Positions 1 through 8,012 of a stretch of DNA of 23,813 nucleotides are shown here, piece after piece; position 1 is the first letter of the stretch, and each line of letters begins with the position of its first letter. The notes beneath the pieces are model-generated. The model was not told the DNA's origin. It did no database searches and saw nothing but the letters and a program-made list of their open reading frames with translations. Source of the DNA: a bacterium (lineage in GTDB: Bacteria; Chloroflexota; Dormibacteria; UBA8260; Bog-877); the NCBI GenBank assembly GCA_021791455.1, contig JAJYWM010000316.1, positions 1 through 23,813 of the forward strand. The letters run 5' to 3'. The position numbers and the translations under genes were made by a program.

Positions 1-1
1 C

Positions 2-151
2 CAGGCTGTGGAGCGGTTGTCATCACCCAATGGGGTGAGGTTGGCCTTGCCGCCTACGACGCCGCCCGCAACCGAGCTCACCGACGATCCCCGCACGCTC
101 ACCCAGGGTGCGAAGGGATGGGTGGGCGGTGTCATGGCCAAGATGGCGTAA
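2..151 (+). CDS. Possible 3' end of an unidentified gene (partial)
   Basis: An open frame runs from the window edge to a TAA at 149-151 and encodes about 49 residues ending in GAKGWVGGVMAKMA. Third codon positions are mostly G or C, as expected for this genome, and the frame converges on clpP, whose stop lies 74 bases further on. I do not recognise the product. Another frame (frame 1) is also open through this stretch, so the choice of frame is uncertain. It could equally be non-coding. Confidence 0.3.
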   Translation, partial: QAVERLSSPNGVRLALPPTTPPATELTDDPRTLTQGAKGWVGGVMAKMA

Positions 152-224
152 GGCCGACGCCGCCCCGAACCGCGACCTTCCCTGGGGACCCGCTCTCGGC
201 GGAAGGCGCCCCCACCGTCCAGGG

Positions 225-860
225 CTATCGAGCCAGGCGCGCTGTGAGCCCCGCCGCCGGTGGGCGAACCGCGATCCCTCGGCGGGGCTCCGGGACCTCA
301 TCGGCGGGGCCGTAGGATCGAGCCTCCTCAGCGGTCATGAAGTAGTCGCGGTCGATGTCGCCCTCCACCTCCCCCAGGGAGCGGTTCGAGTGGTGGGCGA
401 TGATCTCCTCCATCCGGCGGGTGTTGACCATGACCTCCTTCACCTGGGTCTCCATGTCCCTGGGGGCGCCCCGGGTGCAGGCGCTCCCTCGGTGGATCAT
501 GATCCTGGCGCTGAGCAGCGCCCTTCGCTTCCCCCTGGCCCCACCGCAGAGCCCCGTGGGCGCAGCCGACATCCCCATCCCGATGCAGAGGGTCGCGACC
601 TCGCAGGAGACGTGCTGCATCACCTCGTGGATCGCCAGCTCCGCGTGGGCCAGGCCCCCCGGCGAGTTGATGTAGAGCTGGATCTCGCGCTCGGGGTCCT
701 GGGTGTCGAGGTAGAGGATCTCCGCCACCAGGAGGCTGGCGATCCGGTCGTCAACCTCGTGGCCCCGAAAGACGATCCGCTCCTTGGGCGAAAGAGAGTA
801 GGTGTCGAACGCGCGCTCTCCGCGCATTGACTGACCCAGAACCGTAGGCACCGTGCCCAT
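225..860 (-). CDS. clpP: ClpP-like ATP-dependent Clp protease proteolytic subunit
   Basis: This is a 211-residue ClpP-family serine peptidase, the usual family length. ClpP forms tetradecameric barrels that degrade proteins unfolded by ClpX, ClpC or ClpA in the cytoplasm. The N-terminus (VPTVLGQSMRGERAFDTYS) matches the start of classical ClpP, so the ATG at 860 is chosen; AGGAAAGGAG sits directly upstream of it. Ungapped alignment to textbook ClpP puts catalytic Ser98 in CIGMGMSAA, His123 in RIMIHRG and Asp172 in DRDYF, all present. Several normally conserved substrate-groove positions differ: SPGG is followed by LAHAE rather than SVTAG, and QPLGG after the catalytic His is RGSACTRG. It is transcribed away from an HTH ORF and an inactive ClpP paralogue, which suggests a specialised rather than housekeeping ClpP. 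Family membership is secure; activity is inferred. Confidence 0.9.
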   Translation of the reverse strand: MGTVPTVLGQSMRGERAFDTYSLSPKERIVFRGHEVDDRIASLLVAEILYLDTQDPEREIQLYINSPGGLAHAELAIHEVMQHVSCEVATLCIGMGMSAAPTGLCGGARGKRRALLSARIMIHRGSACTRGAPRDMETQVKEVMVNTRRMEEIIAHHSNRSLGEVEGDIDRDYFMTAEEARSYGPADEVPEPRRGIAVRPPAAGLTARLAR

Positions 861-985
861 CTCCTTTCCTCCCAGCCCGATGGCCGAGCGTCATACCTGA
901 CCCGACATCCCCGAACCGCCATTGGAGACATCCAGGACGAGGCCGCCGGCCGGGCCGGGCCGGGGACGCGCCAGCCTTCGCCGGG

Positions 986-1250
986 CACATCCATACCCCA
1001 GGGACCTACCAGATCCGTCTGCCCAGCTTCGCCAAGGTTGCCGAGCGGCGCCAGTCACTGGCCGGCGCCCTGGTCGCGCAGACTGGAGCTCGGCCTCTCG
1101 CAGACGGAGGTCGCGGCGCCGATGGGCCCATCCCAGTCGGCCGTGGCCCCCCTGGAGTCGGGGGCCTCCGACACCCGGCCCTCGACCCTTGAGTGCTACG
1201 CGATGGTGGTCCAGATGCGGCTCGATCTGCCGGTCATCCCCGATGAGTGA
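986..1250 (+). pseudogene. XRE/Cro-type HTH protein, apparently frameshifted
   Basis: From a TTG at 1038, a 70-codon frame ending at TGA 1248-1250 encodes a recognisable XRE helix-turn-helix: RLELGLSQTEVA (helices 1-2), then GPSQSAVAPLESG (recognition helix), then STLECYAMVVQMRLDL. The first 15 residues from the TTG do not look like an HTH N-terminus. A neighbouring frame upstream reads SFAKVAERRQSLAGALVAQ, which is the usual lead-in of this family. The two halves join if about one base is gained or two lost near 1078-1085. The gene therefore looks frameshifted, or the sequence has an error there. Its stop overlaps the ATG of the next gene by 8 bases, suggesting translational coupling. Similar HTH proteins act as antitoxins or operon repressors; the target here is unknown. 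Confidence 0.6.
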
Positions 1251-1800
1251 AGATCCCCGAACGGACCTTGCCCACTTCCTGGGTCCCGGGGAGACGACGG
1301 CGCGCGCCGATCCCCCGGCGCGGATCTCTCTCACCGGCGAGCTCGACCCGTCGGCAGCGGCAGCGGTTGCGATCGAGCTGATGGCCCATGACGGTCACTC
1401 CGACGAGGAGGTGCAGCTGCTGATCCGCAGCGGGGACGGGACCGTTGCCGCCGCCCTTCTGCTCATGGACACCATTGACGCCATGGGAGTCCCGGTGCTC
1501 GACATCGGCCCTGGTGAGGTTGGGCGGCCCGCCCTGGGGGTGGTGGCCGTCTGCCACCGCCGCACGGTCTGGCGCAATTCACGCATCTTCCTCTCAGCCC
1601 CCTCGGTGCAGGCCCAGGGAACCGCCGAGGAGCTGGCGGAGGCGGTGCGCCGGGCCCAACTCGACCTCGAGCGCTTCGTGGCCCGGGCGACGCGTCAGCA
1701 GTTGGAGAACATCGAGATCGATCTCCGCCAGGGGCGCCAGGTCGATGCCGAGGAGGCGATCACCTACCGCCCGATCGACGGGATCTGGACCCGGAGGTAG
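1243..1800 (+). CDS. ClpP-fold protein lacking the catalytic triad (ClpR-like)
   Basis: This 185-residue protein aligns with ClpP through the core: ISLTGELD (strand 1), VQLLIRSGDGTVAAALLLMDTI (equivalent of LYINSPGGSV...AIYDTM), NSRIFLSAP, and DAEEAITYRPIDGI at the C-terminal end. Without gaps between them, the Ser98 and His123 equivalents are Val93 and Ser118. After a gap of about three residues, the Asp172 equivalent is Gly164. All three catalytic residues are therefore replaced, so peptidase activity is not expected. Cyanobacterial and plastid ClpR subunits are the known precedent: inactive ClpP homologues built into mixed rings. The ATG at 1243 is chosen because homology begins soon after and it overlaps the HTH stop. 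The long frame upstream (from 922) carries no homology. A mixed ring with the divergent ClpP is inference. Confidence 0.8.
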   Translation: MSEDPRTDLAHFLGPGETTARADPPARISLTGELDPSAAAAVAIELMAHDGHSDEEVQLLIRSGDGTVAAALLLMDTIDAMGVPVLDIGPGEVGRPALGVVAVCHRRTVWRNSRIFLSAPSVQAQGTAEELAEAVRRAQLDLERFVARATRQQLENIEIDLRQGRQVDAEEAITYRPIDGIWTRR

Positions 1801-1918
1801 GATCCGGCCGCAGCCCGCACCTCTCCGGTGCGCAACCGGGCTCGCGGGCGAGCCGCCGTACCCTCTGGGAGCCGGCGCGGAAATCAGCGGAACTGCCCCG
1901 AGCGAAGCTGGTCCGCTT

Positions 1919-3094
1919 GTGGTGGGATGGGCTGGTGCTGAAGGTGAGAGGCCAGCGCGACCGTGCCGGGGGGTTGGGCTGACGATCCGCCCGACCGATC
2001 TCGCAGGTCGCTGGCGGCAACCGCTGCTGGGACCAGCAGTGATGCTGGTTGCGATGGGGCTGCTCGCGGCGGGCTGCGGCAGCCCAGCTGGCACGCCAGG
2101 CCCATCGCTCGCCTCCTCGGCCAGGGCGTTCCTCGCCACCTACGTGAACTCCCAAGGGGCGGTGATCCGCCGCGACCAGGGGGGCGATGTGGTGAGCGAG
2201 GGGCAGGCCTACGGGATGCTGATCGCCGAGCTCGCCGGGAGACCAGCTGAGGTCCGCCGGATCTGGTCTTGGACCAGCGCGCATCTACTCCAGCCCAACG
2301 GGCTTCTGGCATATCACGCGACCGCGGCCGGGGTGCTCCTCTCCCACCAGGCGGCAACTGACGCCGACACCCTGGCTGCCTACGCGCTGCTTCGCTATCG
2401 CGGGCCGCAAGCCGGCAAGCTCCACCAGGCCGGCCTGAGGCTCGCGGCAGCCGTACTCCGGGGGGAGACAGTGCCTGGCCCAGATGGCGCACCGGTGCCC
2501 ACGGCGGGCCCGTGGGCCAACGGGATCCCGACGGTCCTGGACCCCTCCTACTGGATGCCCTCTATCTATATGAGCCTTGCCCACCTAACCCGGGATGGCA
2601 CCTGGAACAAGATGGCGGGCGAGGTCGTCCGGCTGACCGATCAGCTGACGGCCGGCGGCAGGACCCTGCCCCCGAACTGGGCCGAGCTGGATGATGGGGG
2701 AATCCGCGCCATCCCCGGTCCCTCCGGAGGGGCTCCGATCGAGTACGGGCTGGACGCCGCCCGCGTGCCGATCTTCATGGCCATGAGCTGCCACGCGAGC
2801 GGCGGAGCGCTGGCCCGAGCTTGGTGGACGAGGTACTTCAAGGCCGATCCCGCCCGCGCCCGCGCGATCGCCCTGTCCCCGACCGGGGCCGTGATCGACC
2901 CGCAGACCAATCCCCTCCCCTATATCGCCGCGGCCGCCACCGCAACGGCCGCCGGCGACCATGCCGCCGCGGCGCGCCTGATCGAGGAGGCGGCGGCAGA
3001 GGGCCACAAGTACCCGACCTACTACGGGAGCGCCTGGCTCGTGCTGGGACCGGCCCTGCTGGCGGGTCGCCTCGGTGGTTGCCCATCCTCCTGA
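1919..3094 (+). CDS. Glycoside hydrolase family 8 (BcsZ-type endoglucanase), predicted lipoprotein
   Basis: The protein resembles GH8 endo-beta-1,4-glucanases such as BcsZ, which trim cellulose or related beta-glucans during export. Numbered from the GTG at 1919 (391 aa), the GH8 hallmark SEGQAYGM carries the likely general-acid Glu94, and ATDADT carries Asp148 and Asp150, matching the family's (A/S)DAD motif. A hydrophobic stretch ending LLAAGC (Cys53) is a lipobox, so the protein is probably a secreted lipoprotein. The start is uncertain. An ATG at 2042 would leave no positively charged n-region, so GTG 1919 or 1922 is preferred, but neither has a clear ribosome-binding site. The open frame extends back to 1445 only as a shadow of the previous gene. 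It follows the ClpR-like gene on the same strand by about 118 bases. No cellulose synthase is in the window. Confidence 0.8.
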   Translation: MVGWAGAEGERPARPCRGVGLTIRPTDLAGRWRQPLLGPAVMLVAMGLLAAGCGSPAGTPGPSLASSARAFLATYVNSQGAVIRRDQGGDVVSEGQAYGMLIAELAGRPAEVRRIWSWTSAHLLQPNGLLAYHATAAGVLLSHQAATDADTLAAYALLRYRGPQAGKLHQAGLRLAAAVLRGETVPGPDGAPVPTAGPWANGIPTVLDPSYWMPSIYMSLAHLTRDGTWNKMAGEVVRLTDQLTAGGRTLPPNWAELDDGGIRAIPGPSGGAPIEYGLDAARVPIFMAMSCHASGGALARAWWTRYFKADPARARAIALSPTGAVIDPQTNPLPYIAAAATATAAGDHAAAARLIEEAAAEGHKYPTYYGSAWLVLGPALLAGRLGGCPSS

Positions 3095-3137
3095 CAGTCC
3101 GTACGGCTTGCGGTCACGCCGCCGGTGGGGGCGGGGC

Positions 3138-3158
3138 ATGAGTCGCAGCGTGACTCAT
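3138..3158. repeat. Perfect 7-bp inverted repeat (hairpin) after GH8 gene
   Basis: ATGAGTC and GACTCAT are separated by GCAGCGT. It lies 44 bases after the GH8 stop. No T-run follows, so a Rho-independent terminator is possible but not typical. A protein-binding palindrome is the alternative. Confidence 0.5.
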
Positions 3159-3183
3159 CGCCTCGGCACCAAAACCTTTCGTC

Positions 3184-3204
3184 AGCGGGAGGATCCCCTC
3201 CGCT
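3184..3204. repeat. 8-bp hairpin with one bulge upstream of tRNA-Arg
   Basis: AGCG-GAGG pairs with CCTC-CGCT around an ATCC loop, with one bulged G at 3188. It sits between the previous hairpin and the tRNA. It could be a terminator for the GH8 transcript or part of the tRNA promoter region. No T-run is present. Confidence 0.4.
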
Positions 3205-3318
3205 CCTCGCCGGGTAGACTCAACGGCAGCCGGAACGGCCCGAGCGCGTCGTCCCCAGGGTCGGGGCCAGCCCCCGAACCACACCACGCCATGGGCCGCC
3301 GGCTCGGTCAAGCCATGC

Positions 3319-3394
3319 GCCCTCGTAGCTCAGGGGATAGAGCAGCGGTTTCCTAAACCGCGTGTCGGAGGTTCGAGTCCTTCCGGGGGCACCA
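3319..3394 (+). tRNA. tRNA-Arg (anticodon CCT), CCA encoded
   Basis: The cloverleaf can be drawn completely by eye. Acceptor strands are GCCCTCG and CGGGGGC (7 bp with one G-U), the D-stem GCTC/GAGC, and the anticodon stem GCGGT/ACCGC around loop TTCCTAA with anticodon CCT, reading AGG. The T-arm is GGAGG-TTCGAGT-CCTTC. The discriminator A is followed by an encoded CCA. CCT-arginine tRNA genes are frequent integration sites, and an island of different base composition begins immediately downstream. Confidence 0.95.
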
Positions 3395-3548
3395 GGTTTC
3401 GATCTCCAGCAGTTGCAGCGGACTCAAGTCCGTCGTAGCCGCGTCGCAGCCGCAATTGCTTTCGGAACCGATGTGCGTCTATGACCTCGAAGGGTCGCTG
3501 CCACACCCCGGACCCTTGGTGTGAGACCGTTGGTACCACCAGCTGCTA
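3395..3548. other. tRNA-island junction, no gene seen
   Basis: These 154 bases lie between the tRNA and the convergent membrane-protein gene. I see no integrase, no repeat of the tRNA 3' end and no clear terminator here. Confidence 0.5.
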
Positions 3549-5348
3549 TCAGCCATCAGTGCGCGAACGAATGAAGACAACTTCGCCTCGAAACCAAGTG
3601 ACCCGGTACCGGATCGCAAGTTCATTGCGGAGCCAGGCGATCAGAGGTCCTGGTGCTCGGATTTCCGACCTGAGGACCACTATGCTCCCAACCCTGTGGC
3701 GGTCGAGGTACCTAATCAGGTCCCGACCCGCGGCCCGACGTAGACTCTTGCCTGCGGTTCGGTGAAACTGCAAGCTCCAGAGAAATCGCAGCACGGTACT
3801 CCCATCAACCTTTAGCCTCGTCGTGATTGGTATGCGGCTCACATCTCCTTCAGGAGTCGGTAGCCCGAGCACCGCGTCCACGTACATATACGCGACCGGT
3901 CCTTGGCCAATGTCTGTGCCCGGAACGACGGCTGGGGCGAAGAGGACCTCTCCTCCCGCTCGGCGGATTTCAGCCGCACCTGCGATTCTCGGGACAGGAG
4001 CAAGTGGAAACGGAAGCCAGGAGCATCCGAGCGCCAACAATCCGACCGCCCCGGCGACAAGTCCTGCTTTCCTTACAATCGACCAAGAACTTACGCGCAC
4101 GATTAGTCGATCACCCATCACCCCCACCAACAGGCTCCCGAAGAGCGCAGTGAGCACAGACAGCCGGACCGGCAGGGAAACCGACCATCCCGGAATGTAG
4201 CTTAGGAAGAGATACGGCATTGGGACCCCGGTCGCGATGCCGTCCACGTGGAGGTAAGGCCCTAGCTCCAACACGCCAAAGGTCCCGATTCCAATTAGCG
4301 AGACCTGCAGGAGTCCCTCTTGGCCCCTCGGCGTGGGCCACTGAGAGCGGAGGGCGGCATATAGCGCTCCCAGCACCAAAAAGCCGGGAAACGCTACCTC
4401 CACCAGTCCGGCGGATAGATCCCAATGGGACTGGAGCCACCAGAAGGGACCCCACGGGGCAGGGATGATGAACTCTACGAGATCGACAAGGTAGGGAGTG
4501 GTCGCAGACTGGGCGGCTGTCGACAGTGTCGGACTCAACGGCCCCCACAGCATGCTTGTCCACAGTGGGAAAGTCACCGCGATGGCCACTCCAGCCGCCA
4601 AGAGCCACTCGCGCCACCGACCGATCAAGGTCAAAGTCCTAATCCCTCGGATGGCCGGATGGGCAAGGAAAAGCAGCACGGAAGCCGCCAATTGGTAGAG
4701 CGCATAGTCCTGAATTGCATAAAATGTAGCGCCCCATAGCGCGCCGAGACAAAGTACGCGTACCCACTGAGGGTTGGGAACTTCCAATATGCCCCAAAGC
4801 AGCTGGACGAACCAGACGAGGAGGAAAGCCTGTAGCAGGTCAATGTGACCCAACATCTCGGCAACCAGGTGGCCAGAGCCAATGAACGCCGCTCCCCCAG
4901 CTATGCCGGCCAGCCAGCCTACCCGCACACTGCGCGCTAAGTGATACATCGCTATGCCATTCAGTGTTTGGCAGAGCAGCACCATAACGTTGTAACTGCC
5001 AACCAAACCCAGCAACGGGGAGATGAGGGCTGCACCCAAATTCGCGGGAAGTGCCAGCGTCATCCACGCGAGGTTTGCCCCGCCCGGCGCAAAGAGTTGG
5101 TGGGTGAAATACAAGCCATGCTGACCTTCTATCCACCCCCGGATCCATACGATGTCCCACAGGTCGTAGAGGCCGTCTCCGCCGTCTCCGATCTGAAGAG
5201 TAGTGATGTGCGAGATTGCTGGTGCGGTCATGTAGAGCACCTGTGCCGCCATGATGAGCCACGCAATGGCATGGCCGCGTGCCCCGGACCAACCGACCGT
5301 GCGCCAAGGTCGTCGGGCGCTCCGGCTCGCGCTTGCCAAACTAGCCAC
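3549..5348 (-). CDS. Polytopic membrane protein, GT-C-type glycosyltransferase-like
   Basis: This is a 599-residue integral membrane protein with roughly 11-13 hydrophobic segments and a soluble C-terminal tail (about residues 460-599). After the first membrane span, an acidic loop reads GDGGDGLYDLWDIVW, followed about 25 residues later by LFAPGGANL. This layout, with acidic residues in the first outer loop and then an aromatic/P-G motif, is typical of GT-C-fold transferases and related membrane proteins that use polyprenyl-phosphate sugars. No single family is certain. The start is a GTG (5346-5348); MASLASASRSARR gives a positively charged cytosolic N-terminus. Base composition is lower in GC than the flanking chromosome, consistent with acquisition. 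It probably belonged with the methyltransferase and second GT-C gene upstream, now separated from it by an IS1182 remnant. Confidence 0.7.
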   Translation of the reverse strand: MASLASASRSARRPWRTVGWSGARGHAIAWLIMAAQVLYMTAPAISHITTLQIGDGGDGLYDLWDIVWIRGWIEGQHGLYFTHQLFAPGGANLAWMTLALPANLGAALISPLLGLVGSYNVMVLLCQTLNGIAMYHLARSVRVGWLAGIAGGAAFIGSGHLVAEMLGHIDLLQAFLLVWFVQLLWGILEVPNPQWVRVLCLGALWGATFYAIQDYALYQLAASVLLFLAHPAIRGIRTLTLIGRWREWLLAAGVAIAVTFPLWTSMLWGPLSPTLSTAAQSATTPYLVDLVEFIIPAPWGPFWWLQSHWDLSAGLVEVAFPGFLVLGALYAALRSQWPTPRGQEGLLQVSLIGIGTFGVLELGPYLHVDGIATGVPMPYLFLSYIPGWSVSLPVRLSVLTALFGSLLVGVMGDRLIVRVSSWSIVRKAGLVAGAVGLLALGCSWLPFPLAPVPRIAGAAEIRRAGGEVLFAPAVVPGTDIGQGPVAYMYVDAVLGLPTPEGDVSRIPITTRLKVDGSTVLRFLWSLQFHRTAGKSLRRAAGRDLIRYLDRHRVGSIVVLRSEIRAPGPLIAWLRNELAIRYRVTWFRGEVVFIRSRTDG

Positions 5349-5567
5349 TGCTGGCTTCCGACGCGACGCTCAAGTGGACAGATCAGCCGCTGATCGACGT
5401 CCGCGGTGCGCAAGGCGTGCCACTGTCAATTTGGATCGTACAGAGGCCGGGGCCAGAAACGAGTACAACGTGGATAGGGATCGCGGGACGAGCGGCGCGG
5501 AGGAGCTTATTGCGGCGGAAACTGGTAAGCCAGTTAGCCCGTAGCGCGCGCTTCTGATCTCCAAGAG
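5349..5567. other. Intergenic stretch between GT-C gene and IS1182 remnant
   Basis: No convincing gene. It contains a small perfect inverted repeat at 5520-5535 (AACTGG-TAAG-CCAGTT). The sequence lies outside the part that resembles the second IS1182 copy, so it is probably old upstream DNA of the GT-C gene. Confidence 0.4.
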
Positions 5568-7123
5568 TGGTCCGTAGGGGGGGAGTCTGCTGATCCACCT
5601 CTGGCCGTATCGTTTCACGCCGAGGCGAGCGGCGCGGTCGGCTCCCGCTGTTTGCTAGCTTGAGAAGGTTGTGGCAGAGCGCCTGTAGGGTCCACTCACC
5701 GGTACACCAATACCCACGGCGCAGGTGCAGATCTCCGGCGTGCTGACGGACCTTCATCTGCCCAAAGGCAGGTTCAACGATGCCCGTCCGGCGCACGTCG
5801 GCATCCCTGCCCAGCTTCGAGCGCAGCCGCGGTGCCATTCGCTCGCGGCGGGCGGCGTGCTTGGGGATGCGTCCGCGAAATGCAGCGGCCGCCACCTCGC
5901 CGTGCTTCAATCTGCCAGTGGCGATGAGAACGTCGACCTCCTGGTCATCCAAGGCAGTCGCGTTGTTCTGCGAGCAGTAGCCGGAGTCGGCCAGCACCTG
6001 TCGTGGCAGCGCCGATATCCCAGCCGCCACCAGGACTGCTCTGGTCTCCGTCATCATCGGCAGCTGCTGCTCGACGTCCCCGGCGCACTGTGTGACCTTC
6101 ATGGCGAGAATCATCGAACGGTGTTCGTCCACCACAGTTTGCGCCTCGTAGCCGTACTAGAAACTGCCATCTTCCTTCTTAATCATCCGAGGCTCGAAAT
6201 CGGTGACATTGCGCCGCGCTTGAGGTGGAGGCACCACTTCCGCGACCGCCATCTCCACGGCCGCCTGAATCTCCTGTTCGCTCTGGCCTGCTGCGCACAC
6301 CGCTTGGCGGCAGCGGCCGTCGCTTGCTGACGCGCCGCCTTAAACTCCTTCAACTTGGCGATGTGCCTCTCGCAACGCTGCAGTTCCGAGGGGATCTCCT
6401 TGCCCCGACTCTGCCCCTCGTATCGGCGGTCCTCCACCTTGTCCTTCATCTCTGCCTCCGCCATCAAGGCCACCACCCGCGCCTGCAGCTGGTGGACGCG
6501 CGGATCAAAATGGTCGTAGCTCATGGCCTTGTGACGTGAAGCTGAGGCCCGCAGCTTGGGGCCGTCCAGGGCTGCACGACCCAACTTTCCCGGTCGTCCC
6601 ATGGCACCCCCCGCCGGCAGCCGGGGTGAATAACCGTTCCAGTCCCTTCGGGTGGTACCGCGGAACCACCCGAAGGCAGCGTAAGCCAAGCGCCTGGCTG
6701 GCCGCCAAGTAAAGGCAGGCCACATCGTTGACGCCGCTCCGCTCCAGCGCCCGCGATGACGTCACCGCCACCGAGTATCCGTACAGCAGCACCTTCAGCC
6801 TCGTTCGCGCGTCGTACAGCGGCGGCCCATCCGGTTCAGCCCAGCTAGCGTACGGGCCGCGGAGGTCCACAGAATCGTCCACCGCCTCCGCGATGACCCC
6901 TCCCTGGTTCTGGCGCAGCCAGTCGTCTAGGCTGGAAGGCAGCAAAAATCCATCCGCCGGGTTGTACGGCCGGCAGCTCCTATTCCTGCCAGCCAGCACC
7001 AGTCCCGCCGCCTGCGCCTTCACGGAGCCACCCATCTCCAAGAGCAAGTCTGAGTGCTTGGCGAGTGTCAAGCTCATATGCAAATCCTCTCTCTTCCACC
7101 CTTCTTCTGGAACGAATCTGGCC
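5568..7123 (-). mobile_element. Decayed IS1182-family insertion sequence (copy 1)
   Basis: Approximate extent of the copy, judged by comparison with the second copy at about 11942-13514 on the opposite strand. Non-coding similarity continues beyond both ends of the transposase frame. Upstream, both copies share an AGCGT...CAG...TTCC pattern and then a purine-rich run before ATGAGC. Downstream, both share GGCCAG.GGTGGATCA and a final CTACGG. I could not define terminal inverted repeats or a target duplication, so the ends are estimates. The left end falls about 13 bases after the methyltransferase stop. Confidence 0.6.
5615..7077 (-). pseudogene. IS1182-family transposase, multiply frameshifted (copy 1)
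   Basis: The reading begins at ATG 7077 (MSLTLAKHSDLLLEMGG) and shows the IS1182 N-terminal signature RPYNPADGFLLPSSLDDWL. It then shifts frame several times between about 6740 and 6600. A second frame carries the first catalytic Asp (AALDGPKLRASASRHKAMSY) and the coiled linker, and runs to about 6290. A third frame (from about 6135) carries the second Asp (VLADSGYCS) and the Glu (VEPAFGQMKVRQ). All three DDE residues survive, but in different frames, so no active transposase can be made. The original stop (5615-5617) is now out of frame. Many substitutions relative to copy 2 suggest an old insertion. Confidence 0.85.
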
Positions 7124-7135
7124 AACGCTCCTAGC

Positions 7136-7906
7136 TCATTGACGGCTGCTCGATCTATTCGCCGACTGACCCTTAGCCGCCAGCGCGAGCACGTTCTTTC
7201 CGACTAGGTTATGCAGTGCCAAATCCAGGACCCTGCTGAGCCAAAATAGATAGCGATCATAAAAGTAAATCGGTCCCGAGCTGATGCTCCCGCTTCCGTC
7301 ATCGAAAAGTTTCCATAGCAGAGTGGCAGCGAAGCCTAAACTATCGACGTACTCGACGCGTTCGACGGTAAAGCCAGTGGCGCGCAGTAGCTGCTCGACC
7401 TGCCGTCGTCGGTAACGTCTCACGTGGCCGCTCGCTTTGTCCATACTGTTGTAAAGACACAAAAATGCCGGAACGTATACCACAAGGCGCCCTCCGTCTC
7501 GCAGGGTCGCATGAAAATCACGGAGAATTCCCTGGTCGTCGTCTATGTGTTCTAAGACGTTCAAGGCGTAGATGAAGTCCACACTATCTTGCGGAATCCC
7601 GCTCAAGTCGCTCGCGCAAGGGAGTCCACCCCCGCGCAGAGCGCTCTGGAACTCAGCGTCCGGCTCGACACAGGTCACGCTTCTGGCCCGCTCGACTAGT
7701 CGTAGAGCCAGCGTGCCTTGGCCAGCTCCGAAGTCAAGAACATCATCGCATGGTTTTACTTCCCGTTCAACAAAGGTCCATAGTAACTCGTTATAGTGCT
7801 TAGCGGCCTTGATCACCTCCAGGTACCGGCGACCAGAGTAGATGAATTCTGCTGGATTTGGGGCCGAGTCCGCGGAGGAAGGCGGTCGTGTCTGCTCGAG
7901 TGCCAT
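7136..7906 (-). CDS. Class I SAM-dependent methyltransferase
   Basis: This 256-residue protein carries the Rossmann-fold methyltransferase motifs. Motif I is VLDFGAGQG (residues 56-64), the acidic end of strand 2 is CVEPD (79-83), NVLEHIDDD (116-124) is the motif IV equivalent, and LRDGGRLVVYVPAF follows in the motif V/VI region. This is the UbiG/Methyltransf_11-type arrangement common in sugar and glycan modification loci. The substrate cannot be told from sequence. The start is ATG 7904-7906, with only a weak GGAG about 15 bases upstream. Between two GT-C-like membrane proteins on the same strand, it probably methylates a sugar or lipid-linked glycan intermediate (inference). An IS1182 copy was inserted just past its stop. 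Confidence 0.8.
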   Translation of the reverse strand: MALEQTRPPSSADSAPNPAEFIYSGRRYLEVIKAAKHYNELLWTFVEREVKPCDDVLDFGAGQGTLALRLVERARSVTCVEPDAEFQSALRGGGLPCASDLSGIPQDSVDFIYALNVLEHIDDDQGILRDFHATLRDGGRLVVYVPAFLCLYNSMDKASGHVRRYRRRQVEQLLRATGFTVERVEYVDSLGFAATLLWKLFDDGSGSISSGPIYFYDRYLFWLSRVLDLALHNLVGKNVLALAAKGQSANRSSSRQ

Positions 7907-8012
7907 GTGCTGTACTTATACTCCGGTGATGTGAAGTGACAAATGACCCGGGGCGCAGGGGGTGTTCAAGCGCATATTACCCGCGATCACAGGTGTCGGA
8001 ATTCTTCTAGCG

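Noticed and set aside
108..830. 240-codon plus-strand frame over the clpP region
   Set aside because: It is antisense to clpP, which has a complete triad, normal length and a good ribosome-binding site.
922..1242. N-terminal extension of the ClpR-like frame back to 922
   Set aside because: It is Arg/Pro-rich, without ClpP similarity, and overlaps the HTH-coding frame. ClpP homology starts after ATG 1243.
1445..1918. Long N-terminal extension of the GH8 frame back to 1445
   Set aside because: It overlaps the ClpR-like gene in another frame and reads as Arg/Ser/Pro-rich noise. The lipoprotein signal begins much later.
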